A stretch of 17,043 nt of DNA from Hyphomicrobiales bacterium (GCA_026989045.1 JALSJY010000130.1:1-17043), one strand, 5' to 3'; counted from the stretch's first letter, positions 1 to 6,712 are shown. Program-made: numbers and translations. Notes: a model not told the origin generated them from the letters alone.

Positions 1-175
1 GCTCAGGAGCTGTAATACTAACCCCGCCCTCACTAATTTCTGAGCCATTTGTAAATTCATCGATAAATGCTTGCACCTCATCACTTATAGCAAAAGCAGA
101 ACTAAGTGGTAGTATAGAAATTGTTATAATGCCAGCTCCTGTAAGGGATAAGGCACTTCTTCTTGATAGATTCAT
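1..175 (-). CDS. soxY: SoxY, sulfur carrier subunit of the Sox complex (N-terminal part, cut by window edge)
   Basis: Only the first 58 codons are present; the gene runs off the left edge. I translated it by hand from the ATG at 175-173, which has a GGAG ribosome site 7 nt upstream. The product begins MNLSRRSALSLTGAG, a twin-arginine-like leader with a hydrophobic stretch and an Ala-rich cleavage region (SSAFA), as expected for a periplasmic protein. The mature start (EVQAFIDEFTNGSEISEGG, then SITAPE) matches the conserved N-terminal region of SoxY, where an EFTGG-like motif and a TAPE/LPEIAENG-like segment recur. In the family, SoxY pairs with SoxZ and carries thiosulfate-derived sulfur on a C-terminal GGCGG cysteine; that part is outside the window. 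It is divergent from soxS. Identification rests on a short fragment but the motif pattern is specific. Confidence 0.8.
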   Translation of the reverse strand, partial: MNLSRRSALSLTGAGIITISILPLSSAFAISDEVQAFIDEFTNGSEISEGGVSITAPE

Positions 176-210
176 AAACAAACTCCAATTCATAACAACA
201 ATAAATACCA

Positions 211-240
211 TTTTTGCAATATATCAGAAATAGGCAAAAA
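211..240. repeat. Inverted repeat next to soxY, candidate operator
   Basis: TTTTTGC (211-217) and GCAAAAA (234-240) are perfect 7-bp inverted arms with a 16-bp spacer. They lie over the putative -10/-35 spacer of soxY, where a bound dimeric repressor would block transcription. The arms are AT-rich, so chance is possible. Confidence 0.35.
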
Positions 241-243
241 CTG

Positions 244-279
244 CAACAAATTCATGCCATTTCATCTCACAATTTGTTG
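244..279. repeat. Inverted repeat upstream of soxS, candidate operator
   Basis: CAACAAATT (244-252) and AATTTGTTG (271-279) are perfect 9-bp inverted arms with an 18-bp spacer. The right arm ends 8 bp before the TATAAT of soxS, so the spacer covers the -35 region. The geometry suits a dimeric repressor such as an ArsR-type SoxR; it is too widely spaced to look like a terminator and has no T-run. Confidence 0.45.
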
Positions 280-329
280 TTTTGAGTATAATGGAATATA
301 CTATAGATTAAAGTGATAAGGGAGGAAAA

Positions 330-707
330 ATGAGATTATATTTAAAACCATTATCACTAGCTATATTATTTATTATTTTTTCAGCATCACACTCACTAGC
401 ACAGACAAAATTACTTATGTTTGAAACTAAGGGCTGTTATTGGTGCGAAAAGTGGCGCGAAGAGGTGGGGGTGATTTATAATAAAACACCTGAAGGCAAA
501 TTAGCTATATTACAAGTTGAACCATTAACTAAAGCTGCACAAAAACAATATGACTTGAAATCAGCTATTTTTTATTCACCAACCTTTGTTTTAATTGATG
601 ACAAAAAAGAAATTGGTCGAATTGAGGGCTACCCCGGTGCAGATTTCTTTTGGGGAATGTTAGAAAAACTGATCGAAAAATTTGAACAAGTTGATCCTGT
701 TTCTTAA
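330..707 (+). CDS. soxS: SoxS-type periplasmic thioredoxin
   Basis: This 125-aa protein has an N-terminal signal sequence (about residues 1-24, cleavage near SLA-Q) and a short thioredoxin-like domain with a redox CYWC pair (C36, C39). The cis-proline segment SPTFVLIDD and the following EIGRIEGYPGADFFWGML closely resemble the SoxS family. In Paracoccus and relatives SoxS is a periplasmic thiol-disulfide reductase that reactivates the Sox system, acting on the SoxY cysteine. The divergent soxY supports this. A strong AAGGGAGG ribosome site lies just ahead of the ATG, and a TATAAT lies about 38 bp upstream of the ATG. It appears monocistronic here: the next gene is convergent. Another small periplasmic thioredoxin (SoxW-like) is the alternative, but the single short domain and the C-terminal motif favour SoxS. 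Confidence 0.8.
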   Translation: MRLYLKPLSLAILFIIFSASHSLAQTKLLMFETKGCYWCEKWREEVGVIYNKTPEGKLAILQVEPLTKAAQKQYDLKSAIFYSPTFVLIDDKKEIGRIEGYPGADFFWGMLEKLIEKFEQVDPVS

Positions 708-761
708 AAAGCTCTAAGGCAAGCGCCAATCATGATTATTGTGCTGATTAGTTTGCGAGCC

Positions 762-2192
762 CTAATCCCCTGCCTTGATTATCATTTCGCTTTCTTCTTC
801 ATAAGGCTTAATCCACTTTAGGCTTTCTCGCAATTTAACAACATCTCCTACAATAATAATTGTAGGTCCCTTTATATTTGCCTCCATTGCCTTTTGGTTA
901 ATATTCTCCATATTACCAATGATAACTGTTTGATTTTTTCTGGTTGCATTATCAATTAAAGCAACTGGAGTATTTAATTTTGCTCCATGCTTTATAAACC
1001 CGCTGGCTAAAGTTTGCAGATTATTTAACCCCATATAAATAACAACGGTTTGATTCGAGCGCATTAAACTATCCCAATCAATATCCAAAGCCCCATCTTT
1101 ACCATGTGCCGTTATAAAGGTGCATGACTGCGCATAGTCACGATGCGTTAAGGGAATGCCAGCATAAGAAGCAGCGCCAGTTGCCGCTGTTATTCCAGGA
1201 ACAATTTGAAACGGAATATTATTCTCGCTAAGTAATTCTATTTCCTCTCCACCTCGCCCAAATAGAAATGGATCGCCACCTTTAAGGCGCAAAACACGTT
1301 TGCCTTGCCTTGCTAAATCAACCATAAGCTGGCTAATTTCCTCTTGCGCCATTGTGTGATTATTTGCCCTTTTCCCAACATTTATTCGCTCAGCATCTCG
1401 CCTAATAAGTGGAAAAATCTCATCACCAACCAACCTATCATATAAAACAACATCACAATATTGCATCAATCTAAGGGCGCGAAAAGTAAGCAAATCTGGA
1501 TCACCAGGCCCCGCTCCAACTAGATATACTTCACCTGTTTTTTGCTTATTTTTATTAAATTCAATTGCATCAAGTTCTTTTCCAAGCAGCTCCTGAGCCC
1601 TATCAACATTGCCAGATAAAAATGAGTTACCAACAGTGCCTTCAATCAATTTTTCCCAAAAAAACCTTCTGTTCTTAGTTGGTTTAACTTTACTAGCAAT
1701 TTCTTGGCGAAAGCTCCCTAAAAAATTAGCCAGCCGACCATAATTATGAGGGATAAGGGTTTCTAACTTTACCCGCAACGTGCGGGCAATAATAGGCGCT
1801 TTACCCCCTGATGAAATTGCCACAACCAATGGCGAACGATCAAGAATTGAGGGGGTTATAAAATCGCAATATTTATAAACATCTGCAACATTGATGAGAA
1901 TAGAATATTTTTGCGCCATTTCATAAAGAAATTTATCACGCTTCTCATCTTCTGATGCGCCATAGATAATCAAACAATCTTTAAAATCTTCCTCTTTTGG
2001 CAAACGCTTAAAATGAGTTAGACGTTGATTATCTAAAAGAGGTAAAAAGTCATCGCATAATTGCTCGCTAAAAACATTAACATTCGCACCAGCATCAAGC
2101 GCTCTTTGCGCACGCCTTGCTGCAATCATTTTACCACCATCAATCAAAATTTTGCGGTTTTTTATATTTAAAAAAATAGGTAGGAAATCCAT
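762..2192 (-). CDS. cysG: Siroheme synthase, fused Met8-type dehydrogenase/ferrochelatase and uroporphyrinogen-III methyltransferase
   Basis: The 476-aa length and order match bifunctional CysG. Residues 1 to about 150 form the precorrin-2 dehydrogenase/ferrochelatase part, with the catalytic Asp in NVADVYK (D104) and the AISSGG segment (S128). A dimerisation linker follows, and from about residue 220 comes the SAM-dependent uroporphyrinogen-III C-methyltransferase (LVGAGPGDPDLLT, LRLKGGDPFLFGRGGEE, VPGITAATGAASYAGIPLTHR). It converts uroporphyrinogen III to siroheme in the cytoplasm, the prosthetic group needed by DsrAB. It is the last gene of a minus-strand cluster that begins divergently from dsrA, 17 nt after the 70-aa gene, with a weak AAGAAG ribosome site. 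Oddity: the glycine-rich NAD motif, GGG in E. coli CysG, reads GGK here (residues 19-21), so NAD-dependent oxidation may be altered. The methyltransferase half looks intact. Confidence 0.93.
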   Translation of the reverse strand: MDFLPIFLNIKNRKILIDGGKMIAARRAQRALDAGANVNVFSEQLCDDFLPLLDNQRLTHFKRLPKEEDFKDCLIIYGASEDEKRDKFLYEMAQKYSILINVADVYKYCDFITPSILDRSPLVVAISSGGKAPIIARTLRVKLETLIPHNYGRLANFLGSFRQEIASKVKPTKNRRFFWEKLIEGTVGNSFLSGNVDRAQELLGKELDAIEFNKNKQKTGEVYLVGAGPGDPDLLTFRALRLMQYCDVVLYDRLVGDEIFPLIRRDAERINVGKRANNHTMAQEEISQLMVDLARQGKRVLRLKGGDPFLFGRGGEEIELLSENNIPFQIVPGITAATGAASYAGIPLTHRDYAQSCTFITAHGKDGALDIDWDSLMRSNQTVVIYMGLNNLQTLASGFIKHGAKLNTPVALIDNATRKNQTVIIGNMENINQKAMEANIKGPTIIIVGDVVKLRESLKWIKPYEEESEMIIKAGD

Positions 2193-2209
2193 TAAATGCT
2201 TCTTTTTGC

Positions 2210-2422
2210 TTATTTTTTAGACCAGTTTAAGAAATCATTTCCTAAACTTTCGGCGCTTTGTTGATCAATCTCAATAACAGTAAAACGCCGCCCCTCTTTA
2301 ATAGTTAGGCGCAACATTTTTAGACCAGTTTCATATTCAACTTTTTTAAGATTGATAGTTCGCCCAAAGGGCAATTCATAATCTGATAAATTACTTACCC
2401 GCTCTTCACCCTGATTACTCAT
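2210..2422 (-). CDS. Small conserved-type protein of unknown function (70 aa)
   Basis: I place the start at the ATG at 2422-2420, giving 70 aa beginning MSNQGEERV, instead of the longer frame from 2503. The upstream gene ends only 8 nt inside it, in an ATGAGTAA overlap, and a TAAAGGG ribosome site precedes this ATG. The product is soluble and strand-rich, with the segments LPFGRTINLKKVEYETGLKM and LRLTIKEGRRFTVIEID, and no signal peptide, cysteines or membrane segment. I have a weak recollection of similar short alphaproteobacterial proteins of unknown function (possibly DUF6967) near TauD-like genes, which I cannot verify. Tight coupling to the 65-aa gene, and cysG next, suggest co-expression with siroheme synthesis. 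No function is assigned. Confidence 0.75.
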   Translation of the reverse strand: MSNQGEERVSNLSDYELPFGRTINLKKVEYETGLKMLRLTIKEGRRFTVIEIDQQSAESLGNDFLNWSKK

Positions 2423-2612
2423 ATTGTAACCCTTTAGTAAAAGCTGCTTCCAATTTCCATTCCCATTTTTTAGGCGTATCACGATAATCTGGCTTAACGT
2501 CAAATTCTAAAAACATCTGCCCAGATTCTCCTGCATGAGCAACTAAATTCTCTAGTGCAGCAAAACTATCTACTTCTGGATATTGAATTATTAACTCACT
2601 TAATTTAGCCAT
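2415..2612 (-). CDS. Small protein of unknown function (65 aa)
   Basis: This 65-aa frame starts one base after the dioxygenase stop codon. Its ribosome site, AGGAGAG, overlaps the end of the upstream gene, and its own end overlaps the following gene by 8 nt, so it sits as a proper operon member. The protein is acidic to neutral, has no cysteine, signal or membrane segment, and has a Trp/Tyr-rich stretch near its C-terminus (KPDYRDTPKKWEWKLEAAF). I do not recognise a family. Its position between a 2-oxoglutarate dioxygenase and a second tiny protein suggests the three are made together, perhaps as partners, but that is inference. Confidence 0.7.
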   Translation of the reverse strand: MAKLSELIIQYPEVDSFAALENLVAHAGESGQMFLEFDVKPDYRDTPKKWEWKLEAAFTKGLQYE

Positions 2613-2613
2613 T

Positions 2614-3642
2614 TCACTCTCCTGATATTCTATTATGAAAACGCACTCGATACATTATTCTTGCCGCCGTCGGGGCTTGCAGCCCCTTCCCCGGCACCCC
2701 CGCCGTTATTCTTGTAGTCTTTATTCTTGCCGCCGTTATTACCTCTTCCTCGCTCACGCCACTAGGGCTGGCCGCCGCTTCACCTTCATAATTGCTATCA
2801 AAGCCAGTTCTATTATGCAGCGAATTATTACAAATAACCCCCTGCCCTGCTTTAAGTTTTATTTCATGTATAAACTCATCTTCATTTTCTAAGATAGATT
2901 GCAAATAAGTAACTGCTTGTTTTGTTATTTCGTCATCTTTCCACTCAATATATTTTTTACGAGCACTATAGCGCATATAAAGAATTTCACCTGTTGCATT
3001 GGTGCTAAAAACAGGCCCAACACTCTTTGCTCTGAGCTTACCATTCTCATCAATATTTTCAGGAATACTCAGAACTTGTGGGTGCATAAGAGCTTTTATA
3101 AATTCAGGATTATGATCGCGAACCCTAATATAGGCAATTTCATTATCCAAAAACTGATTAACTCCCCCATCGCTTGCTTGTCTAAAACAATGAAGAACCA
3201 TAGATTGGATTTGCTCATCTGGAGCATTATAATATCCATCTGTATGCCAATTCATACCCTTATTTGAATATGGAACATAGTTTTTTTGCGCTGGCTTGTT
3301 AGAAATTGTTAAAGCAACAACTCCATTTTTACCAGCTGAGCGATGGTCTTCAGCCATTTTGAGAGAAAAACTTTTCGCAAATTTGCGCAAATCCACCTCA
3401 ACCTTATCCTGATTGTCAGATGGTGCAGTTTGATAAATAGCCATATTTGTTTGGCTACAGCTCTGTTTAACTGCCAACAATTCCTTATTACTAAGGTTAG
3501 CCAAGTCGTCTATTTTAATGATATCAGCTTGTTGATAATTTCTTGCTTGCTCTAATTTTTGCGCTCGCCATTTAGCATAAGCAACATCTGAGGCAAGATA
3601 AAATGGTGAACTGCTTGAAATTTGTGAATAATTATTTTCCAT
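2614..3642 (-). CDS. TauD/TfdA-like Fe(II)/2-oxoglutarate-dependent dioxygenase
   Basis: This 342-aa protein shows the double-stranded beta-helix dioxygenase signature. An HxD pair in NWHTDGYYN (H133, D135) and a distal histidine in SLHNRTGF (H276) would bind iron. The C-terminal arginine-rich strand RIMYRVRFHNRI would hold the 2-oxoglutarate carboxylate. The N-terminal part resembles clavaminate-synthase/TauD-type enzymes. These usually hydroxylate or cleave small organic molecules such as sulfonates; the substrate here cannot be read from sequence. It is first in a minus-strand cluster ending in cysG and divergent from dsrA, so it is likely expressed with siroheme and Dsr functions. Oddity: residues of roughly 283-326, between H276 and the Arg strand, are a GC-rich segment with internal repeats and a palindrome, unlike the rest of the gene. 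The frame stays open through it. Ribosome site AGCAGG precedes the ATG. Confidence 0.85.
   Translation of the reverse strand: MENNYSQISSSSPFYLASDVAYAKWRAQKLEQARNYQQADIIKIDDLANLSNKELLAVKQSCSQTNMAIYQTAPSDNQDKVEVDLRKFAKSFSLKMAEDHRSAGKNGVVALTISNKPAQKNYVPYSNKGMNWHTDGYYNAPDEQIQSMVLHCFRQASDGGVNQFLDNEIAYIRVRDHNPEFIKALMHPQVLSIPENIDENGKLRAKSVGPVFSTNATGEILYMRYSARKKYIEWKDDEITKQAVTYLQSILENEDEFIHEIKLKAGQGVICNNSLHNRTGFDSNYEGEAAASPSGVSEEEVITAARIKTTRITAGVPGKGLQAPTAARIMYRVRFHNRISGE
2655..2743. repeat. GC-rich repeat and palindrome inside the dioxygenase gene
   Basis: TTATTCTTGCCGCCGT occurs at 2655-2670 and again at 2721-2736, an offset of exactly 66 bp (22 codons). CGCCGTTATT also recurs at 2701-2710 and 2731-2740. 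Between the long copies lies a perfect hairpin, GGGGCT-TGC-AGCCCC (2672-2686), flanked by additional pairing GCCG/CGGC. GC content is far above the surrounding DNA. In protein the repeat gives TAARI twice. This looks like an in-frame inserted palindromic element plus local duplication. Confidence 0.65.
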
Positions 3643-3869
3643 ATTTGCCTGCTAAATCACTTTTTAAAAACTATCTCATTTAACTCTTAAACAGATTCAA
3701 CAAAAAAAACACCTGTCAAGTCTATACAGAAGCGAAATTCTATTTTATATGTAAAAAATGGTATATATCAATATTGCTAAAAATCAAACTCAATCTGGAT
3801 ATAAAATTTTAGACGAAAATTTATAAAAGCAAGAAATTATCAAAGTAAGACATAAGTGCGGGAGGATTT
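3643..3869. promoter_or_regulatory. Divergent regulatory region between the dioxygenase-cysG cluster and the dsr operon
   Basis: These 227 bp are very AT-rich and hold the start signals of both operons. Towards dsrA two candidates are visible: TGGTATATA (3759-3767), an extended -10 form with no -35, and TATAAA (3800-3805) with a distant TTGCTA (3774-3779, spacing 20). Towards the minus-strand cluster a perfect TTGACA is read on the minus strand at 3719-3714, but no good -10 follows at 16-18 bp. A small A/T hairpin (3801-3824) would lie in the leader if the upstream dsrA promoter is used. Poor -35 boxes suggest activator control. No riboswitch or RNA gene was recognised. Confidence 0.4.
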
Positions 3870-5168
3870 ATGAAAAACGACAATATGCAAGGCGACCCTA
3901 AAGCGGGCAAGCAACACGCAACTCCAATTTTAGACGAGCTAGAGAGCGGGCCATGGCCTAGCTTTGTTACTGGCCTCAAAAGATTACGTGATTCTAAAGA
4001 TAAAAAATATGCCCCAATGATGAATGATTTATTGGGTCAACTTGAACATTCTTATGAAGAACGTAAGGGCTTTTGGAAAGGCGGCACACTTTCTGTTTAC
4101 GGTTATGGTGGCGGCGTTATTCCTCGTTTTTCTGAAGTTGCAGAAGAATTTCCAGAATCAAAAGAGTTTCATACTCTTCGCATTATGCCTCCTCCTGGAT
4201 TTCATTACACCACCGATATTTTACGCAAATTATGTGATATTTGGGAAGAGCATGGCTCGGGTCTAATTGCTCTTCATGGTCAATCTGGCGACATAATGTT
4301 TCAAGGTTGCACCTCTGAAAATACACAAATAGCCTTTGATGAATTAAATAAATTAGGCTTTGATCTTGGCGGAGCAGGCCCTGCACTTCGCACAGCCATG
4401 TCATGTGTTGGTGCTGCTCGTTGCGAGCAATCTTGTTTTGATGAGGGTCGTGCACATCGTGGTATTATCAACAAATTCTTAGATGAAATGCACCGCCCAT
4501 CACTTCCTTATAAATTTAAATTTAAATTTTCTGGTTGTGGCAATGATTGCGTTAATTCAATCCAGCGCGCAGATTTTGCACTAATTGGCACTTGGCGCGA
4601 CGACATGAAAGTCAACCAAGAAGAAGTCAAAAAACACATAGCTAAAAAGGGACGTAAATATACAATCGACACGGTTATTTCTATGTGTCCAACAAGAGCC
4701 CTCTCACTAAATGATGATGATACACTTGATGTTGATAATAAATCTTGTGTTCGTTGCATGCACTGTATCAATGTTATGACCAAAGCTCTCTCCCCTGGTG
4801 ATGATCGTGGTGCTTCTGTAATGATAGGCGGCAAACGCTCATTAAAAGTTGGCGATATGATGGGTATAATGGTGTTGCCATTCATCAAATTAGAAACTGA
4901 TGAGGATTTTGAAAAATTAGAAGAATTTGCTGAAACTTGCATTGAATTTTTTGCTGATAACGCGCTTGAACATGAGCGAATTGGTGAAACTATTGATCGC
5001 ATTGGTTTACCAGCCTTTCTTGAAGGTGTTGGGGTTGAGGCAGATCCAAACATGGTCAATCACCCACGCACTTCCTCTTATGTCAGAACCGATGATTTTG
5101 ATGAGGAAGCCGCAAAATGGTTTGAAAGAAAAGCAAAACAAGAAGGCAGAGCAATAAATGATGAATGA
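3870..5168 (+). CDS. dsrA: Reverse dissimilatory sulfite reductase, alpha subunit
   Basis: The 432-aa DsrA opens with the sulfur-oxidiser-type segment LDELESGPWPSFVTGLKRL. The siroheme/[4Fe-4S] cysteine pattern CX5C-n-CX3C is present (C179, C185, C223, C227). An inserted ferredoxin domain has C273 in MCPTRAL and C293, C296, C299 in SCVRCMHC. With DsrB it forms the cytoplasmic alpha2beta2 enzyme that, in sulfur oxidisers, runs from the DsrC-bound sulfur state to sulfite. A GGGAGG ribosome site 4 nt before the ATG supports the start. It heads the dsr operon, with dsrB 47 nt downstream. The presence of DsrEFH and DsrL in the same operon supports the oxidative direction. Confidence 0.97.
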   Translation: MKNDNMQGDPKAGKQHATPILDELESGPWPSFVTGLKRLRDSKDKKYAPMMNDLLGQLEHSYEERKGFWKGGTLSVYGYGGGVIPRFSEVAEEFPESKEFHTLRIMPPPGFHYTTDILRKLCDIWEEHGSGLIALHGQSGDIMFQGCTSENTQIAFDELNKLGFDLGGAGPALRTAMSCVGAARCEQSCFDEGRAHRGIINKFLDEMHRPSLPYKFKFKFSGCGNDCVNSIQRADFALIGTWRDDMKVNQEEVKKHIAKKGRKYTIDTVISMCPTRALSLNDDDTLDVDNKSCVRCMHCINVMTKALSPGDDRGASVMIGGKRSLKVGDMMGIMVLPFIKLETDEDFEKLEEFAETCIEFFADNALEHERIGETIDRIGLPAFLEGVGVEADPNMVNHPRTSSYVRTDDFDEEAAKWFERKAKQEGRAINDE

Positions 5169-5205
5169 TTAGAAGGGATTTTAAACATTCATCAACTTAT
5201 TTTCT

Positions 5206-5211
5206 AGGAGG
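5206..5211 (+). promoter_or_regulatory. Ribosome binding site that fixes the dsrB start
   Basis: AGGAGG lies 4 nt before the ATG at 5216. The frame is open 17 codons further upstream to an ATG at 5165, but that start has no ribosome site, overlaps the dsrA end, and would add a tail that DsrB homologues lack. Confidence 0.8.
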
Positions 5212-5215
5212 AATT

Positions 5216-6298
5216 ATGAGCGAAGCACAAGAAAAACCAAGAACAGCAGATGAGGTTGGCGTACCAGACCATCATCAGTATATGCACCCACTATTAAATA
5301 AAAATCATGGCAATTGGGATTACCATGATCGCCCTCGCGCTGGTGTTTTGCGCCATGTTAGCAAGAGCGGAGATGTAGTATTTTCTGTTCGCGCAGGAAC
5401 ACAGCGCCAAATGGACGTTTATACTATCCGTAAACTTTGCGATATTGGTGATGAATATGGCGATGGCCATGTGCGTTTCACTACCAGATCAAATATTGAA
5501 TATATTATTGCAGACGAAGCAAAAGTTGCACCAATGATAGAGGCCTTAGAAGAAGCAGGTTTCCCCGTTGGTGGCACAGGTGCTTCTGTATCTATGATTT
5601 CTCACACCCAAGGCTGGTTACATTGTGATATCCCTGGAACGGACGCTTCTGGCGTTGTAAAGGGGTTAATGGATTATCTGCACAAAGAATTTATTCAAGA
5701 GCGTATGCCAAACCGAGTGCGAATTACTACTTCTTGTTGCCAAATAAATTGCGGTGGTCAGGGAGATATTGCAATCAATGTGCAATATACTAAACCACCA
5801 ACAATCAATCATGATCTAGTTGCTAATGTATGTGAGCGCCCTGCGGTTGTAGCTCGTTGCCCAGTTGCCGCCATTCGCCCTGCAATGGTTGATGGCAAAC
5901 CATCGCTAGAGATTGATGAAAAGAAATGTGTCTGTTGCGGTGCTTGTTATCCGCCCTGCCCACCAATGCAAATAAATGGTGCAGATTCTACAAAAATCGC
6001 AATTTGGGTTGGTGGCAAACATTCAAATGCTCGCTCAAAGCCAACTTTCCATAAGTTAGCAATAGCAAACCTACCAAATAACCCACCGCACTGGCCAGAA
6101 GTTGGTGCTGTTGTTCGTAAAATCATTGAGGCATATAAGGCAGATGCCAAAGACTGGGAGCGTATGGGTGAATGGATTGATCGTATTGGCTGGAAAGCAT
6201 TTTTTGATATGACAGACTTAGCTTTCACCAAGCATCATTTAGATACTTGGACTGGCGCTCGCAAAAATATGAACTCATCATCACATATTCATTTTTAG
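5216..6298 (+). CDS. dsrB: Reverse dissimilatory sulfite reductase, beta subunit
   Basis: At 360 aa this matches DsrB length. The catalytic siroheme-[4Fe-4S] ligands are visible as SHTQGWLHC (C137) and TTSCCQINCGG (C174, C175, C179). The ferredoxin domain follows with VARCPVAAI (C215) and KKCVCCGACYPPCPP (C238, C241, C244; C248 beyond). DsrB carries the functional siroheme and contacts the DsrC C-terminal arm in known structures. The C-terminal half contains the ERMGEWIDRIGW segment, similar to the ERIGETIDRIGL segment of DsrA, as expected of ancient paralogues. It is followed after 12 nt by dsrE with its own AGGAG site. Confidence 0.97.
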   Translation: MSEAQEKPRTADEVGVPDHHQYMHPLLNKNHGNWDYHDRPRAGVLRHVSKSGDVVFSVRAGTQRQMDVYTIRKLCDIGDEYGDGHVRFTTRSNIEYIIADEAKVAPMIEALEEAGFPVGGTGASVSMISHTQGWLHCDIPGTDASGVVKGLMDYLHKEFIQERMPNRVRITTSCCQINCGGQGDIAINVQYTKPPTINHDLVANVCERPAVVARCPVAAIRPAMVDGKPSLEIDEKKCVCCGACYPPCPPMQINGADSTKIAIWVGGKHSNARSKPTFHKLAIANLPNNPPHWPEVGAVVRKIIEAYKADAKDWERMGEWIDRIGWKAFFDMTDLAFTKHHLDTWTGARKNMNSSSHIHF

Positions 6299-6310
6299 GA
6301 GAATAATCTG

Positions 6311-6703
6311 ATGAAATTTGGAATTCTTATAAGCGAAGGACCATATACGCATCAGGCGGCTGATAGTGCTTTGCACTTTACCAAAGCCGCACTTGAGGCC
6401 GGTCATGAAATTGAACGTGTATTCTTCTATCATGATGGGGTTAATGTTGGCACACGCCTTTCTGTCCCACCACAAGATGAGAGAAATCTTCAACAAGAGT
6501 GGAGCGCTTTAGCTAAGGAACATGAGCTGGATTTGGTTATTTGCATTGCAGCAGCACAGCGCCGAGGTCTGTTAGATGAAAATGAAGCCAAACGGCAGGG
6601 CAAAGACGCTAATAATATTGCTGATGGTTTTAGAATTTCTGGTCTTGGCCAGTTAATTGAAATGGGCATCTTAAGTGATCGCCTAATGACATTTGGCGAT
6701 TAG
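6311..6703 (+). CDS. dsrE: Sulfurtransferase DsrE
   Basis: The 130-aa protein has the DsrE/DsrF-like fold pattern, with an N-terminal strand MKFGILISEGPY and the motif DLVICIAAAQRRG. Its single cysteine is at position 78, the position of the persulfide-bearing Cys78 of Allochromatium vinosum DsrE. In the family it forms the cytoplasmic alpha2beta2gamma2 DsrEFH hexamer, which hands sulfur to DsrC. The gene is followed by dsrF after 9 nt and has an AGGAG ribosome site. Presence of dsrEFH is a hallmark of sulfur oxidisers, being absent from sulfate reducers. Confidence 0.96.
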   Translation: MKFGILISEGPYTHQAADSALHFTKAALEAGHEIERVFFYHDGVNVGTRLSVPPQDERNLQQEWSALAKEHELDLVICIAAAQRRGLLDENEAKRQGKDANNIADGFRISGLGQLIEMGILSDRLMTFGD

Positions 6704-6712
6704 GAGAGAAAA

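Larger units (their letters stand above)
176..329. promoter_or_regulatory. soxY-soxS divergent regulatory region
   Basis: This AT-rich gap of 154 bp lies between two divergent sox genes and must hold both promoters. Towards soxS there is a perfect TATAAT at 287-292 without a good -35 box. Towards soxY the minus strand reads TGGTATTTA (210-202), which fits an extended -10 element, again with no good -35. Two inverted repeats lie between them (211-217/234-240 and 244-252/271-279). In Paracoccus-type sox systems an ArsR-family repressor, SoxR, binds such sox intergenic DNA; assigning that role here is inference. Confidence 0.5.

Noticed and set aside
708..761. Possible bidirectional terminator between soxS and cysG
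   Set aside because: AAGGCA and TGCCTT can pair but are about 50 nt apart, and AATCATGATT is a short AT-rich palindrome; neither gives a convincing hairpin with a T-run.
2423..2503. Longer N-terminal extension of the 70-aa protein from an ATG at 2503
   Set aside because: It would overlap most of the 65-aa gene's 3' half in another frame; the internal ATG has a ribosome site and an ATGAGTAA coupling overlap.
2655..2743. CRISPR-like array in the repeat region of the dioxygenase gene
   Set aside because: There are only two full copies of a 16-bp unit, with uneven spacing, inside a reading frame; no array structure or cas genes are present.
2635..3555. Plus-strand open frames opposite the dioxygenase gene
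   Set aside because: They lie antisense to a gene with clear iron-binding motifs, encode Cys/Arg-rich or hydrophobic sequence without family features, and have no ribosome sites.
3758..3826. A 22-codon open frame upstream of dsrA that could be a leader peptide
   Set aside because: It has no ribosome site, no regulatory codon run, and its ATG lies inside a likely promoter element; short open frames are expected in AT-rich DNA.
4508..5059. A 183-codon minus-strand open frame over dsrA, and similar ones over dsrL (11016-11489) and dsrJ/dsrO (12508-13011)
   Set aside because: They are antisense to well-recognised genes, have Ser- or Pro-rich low-complexity products and no start signals.
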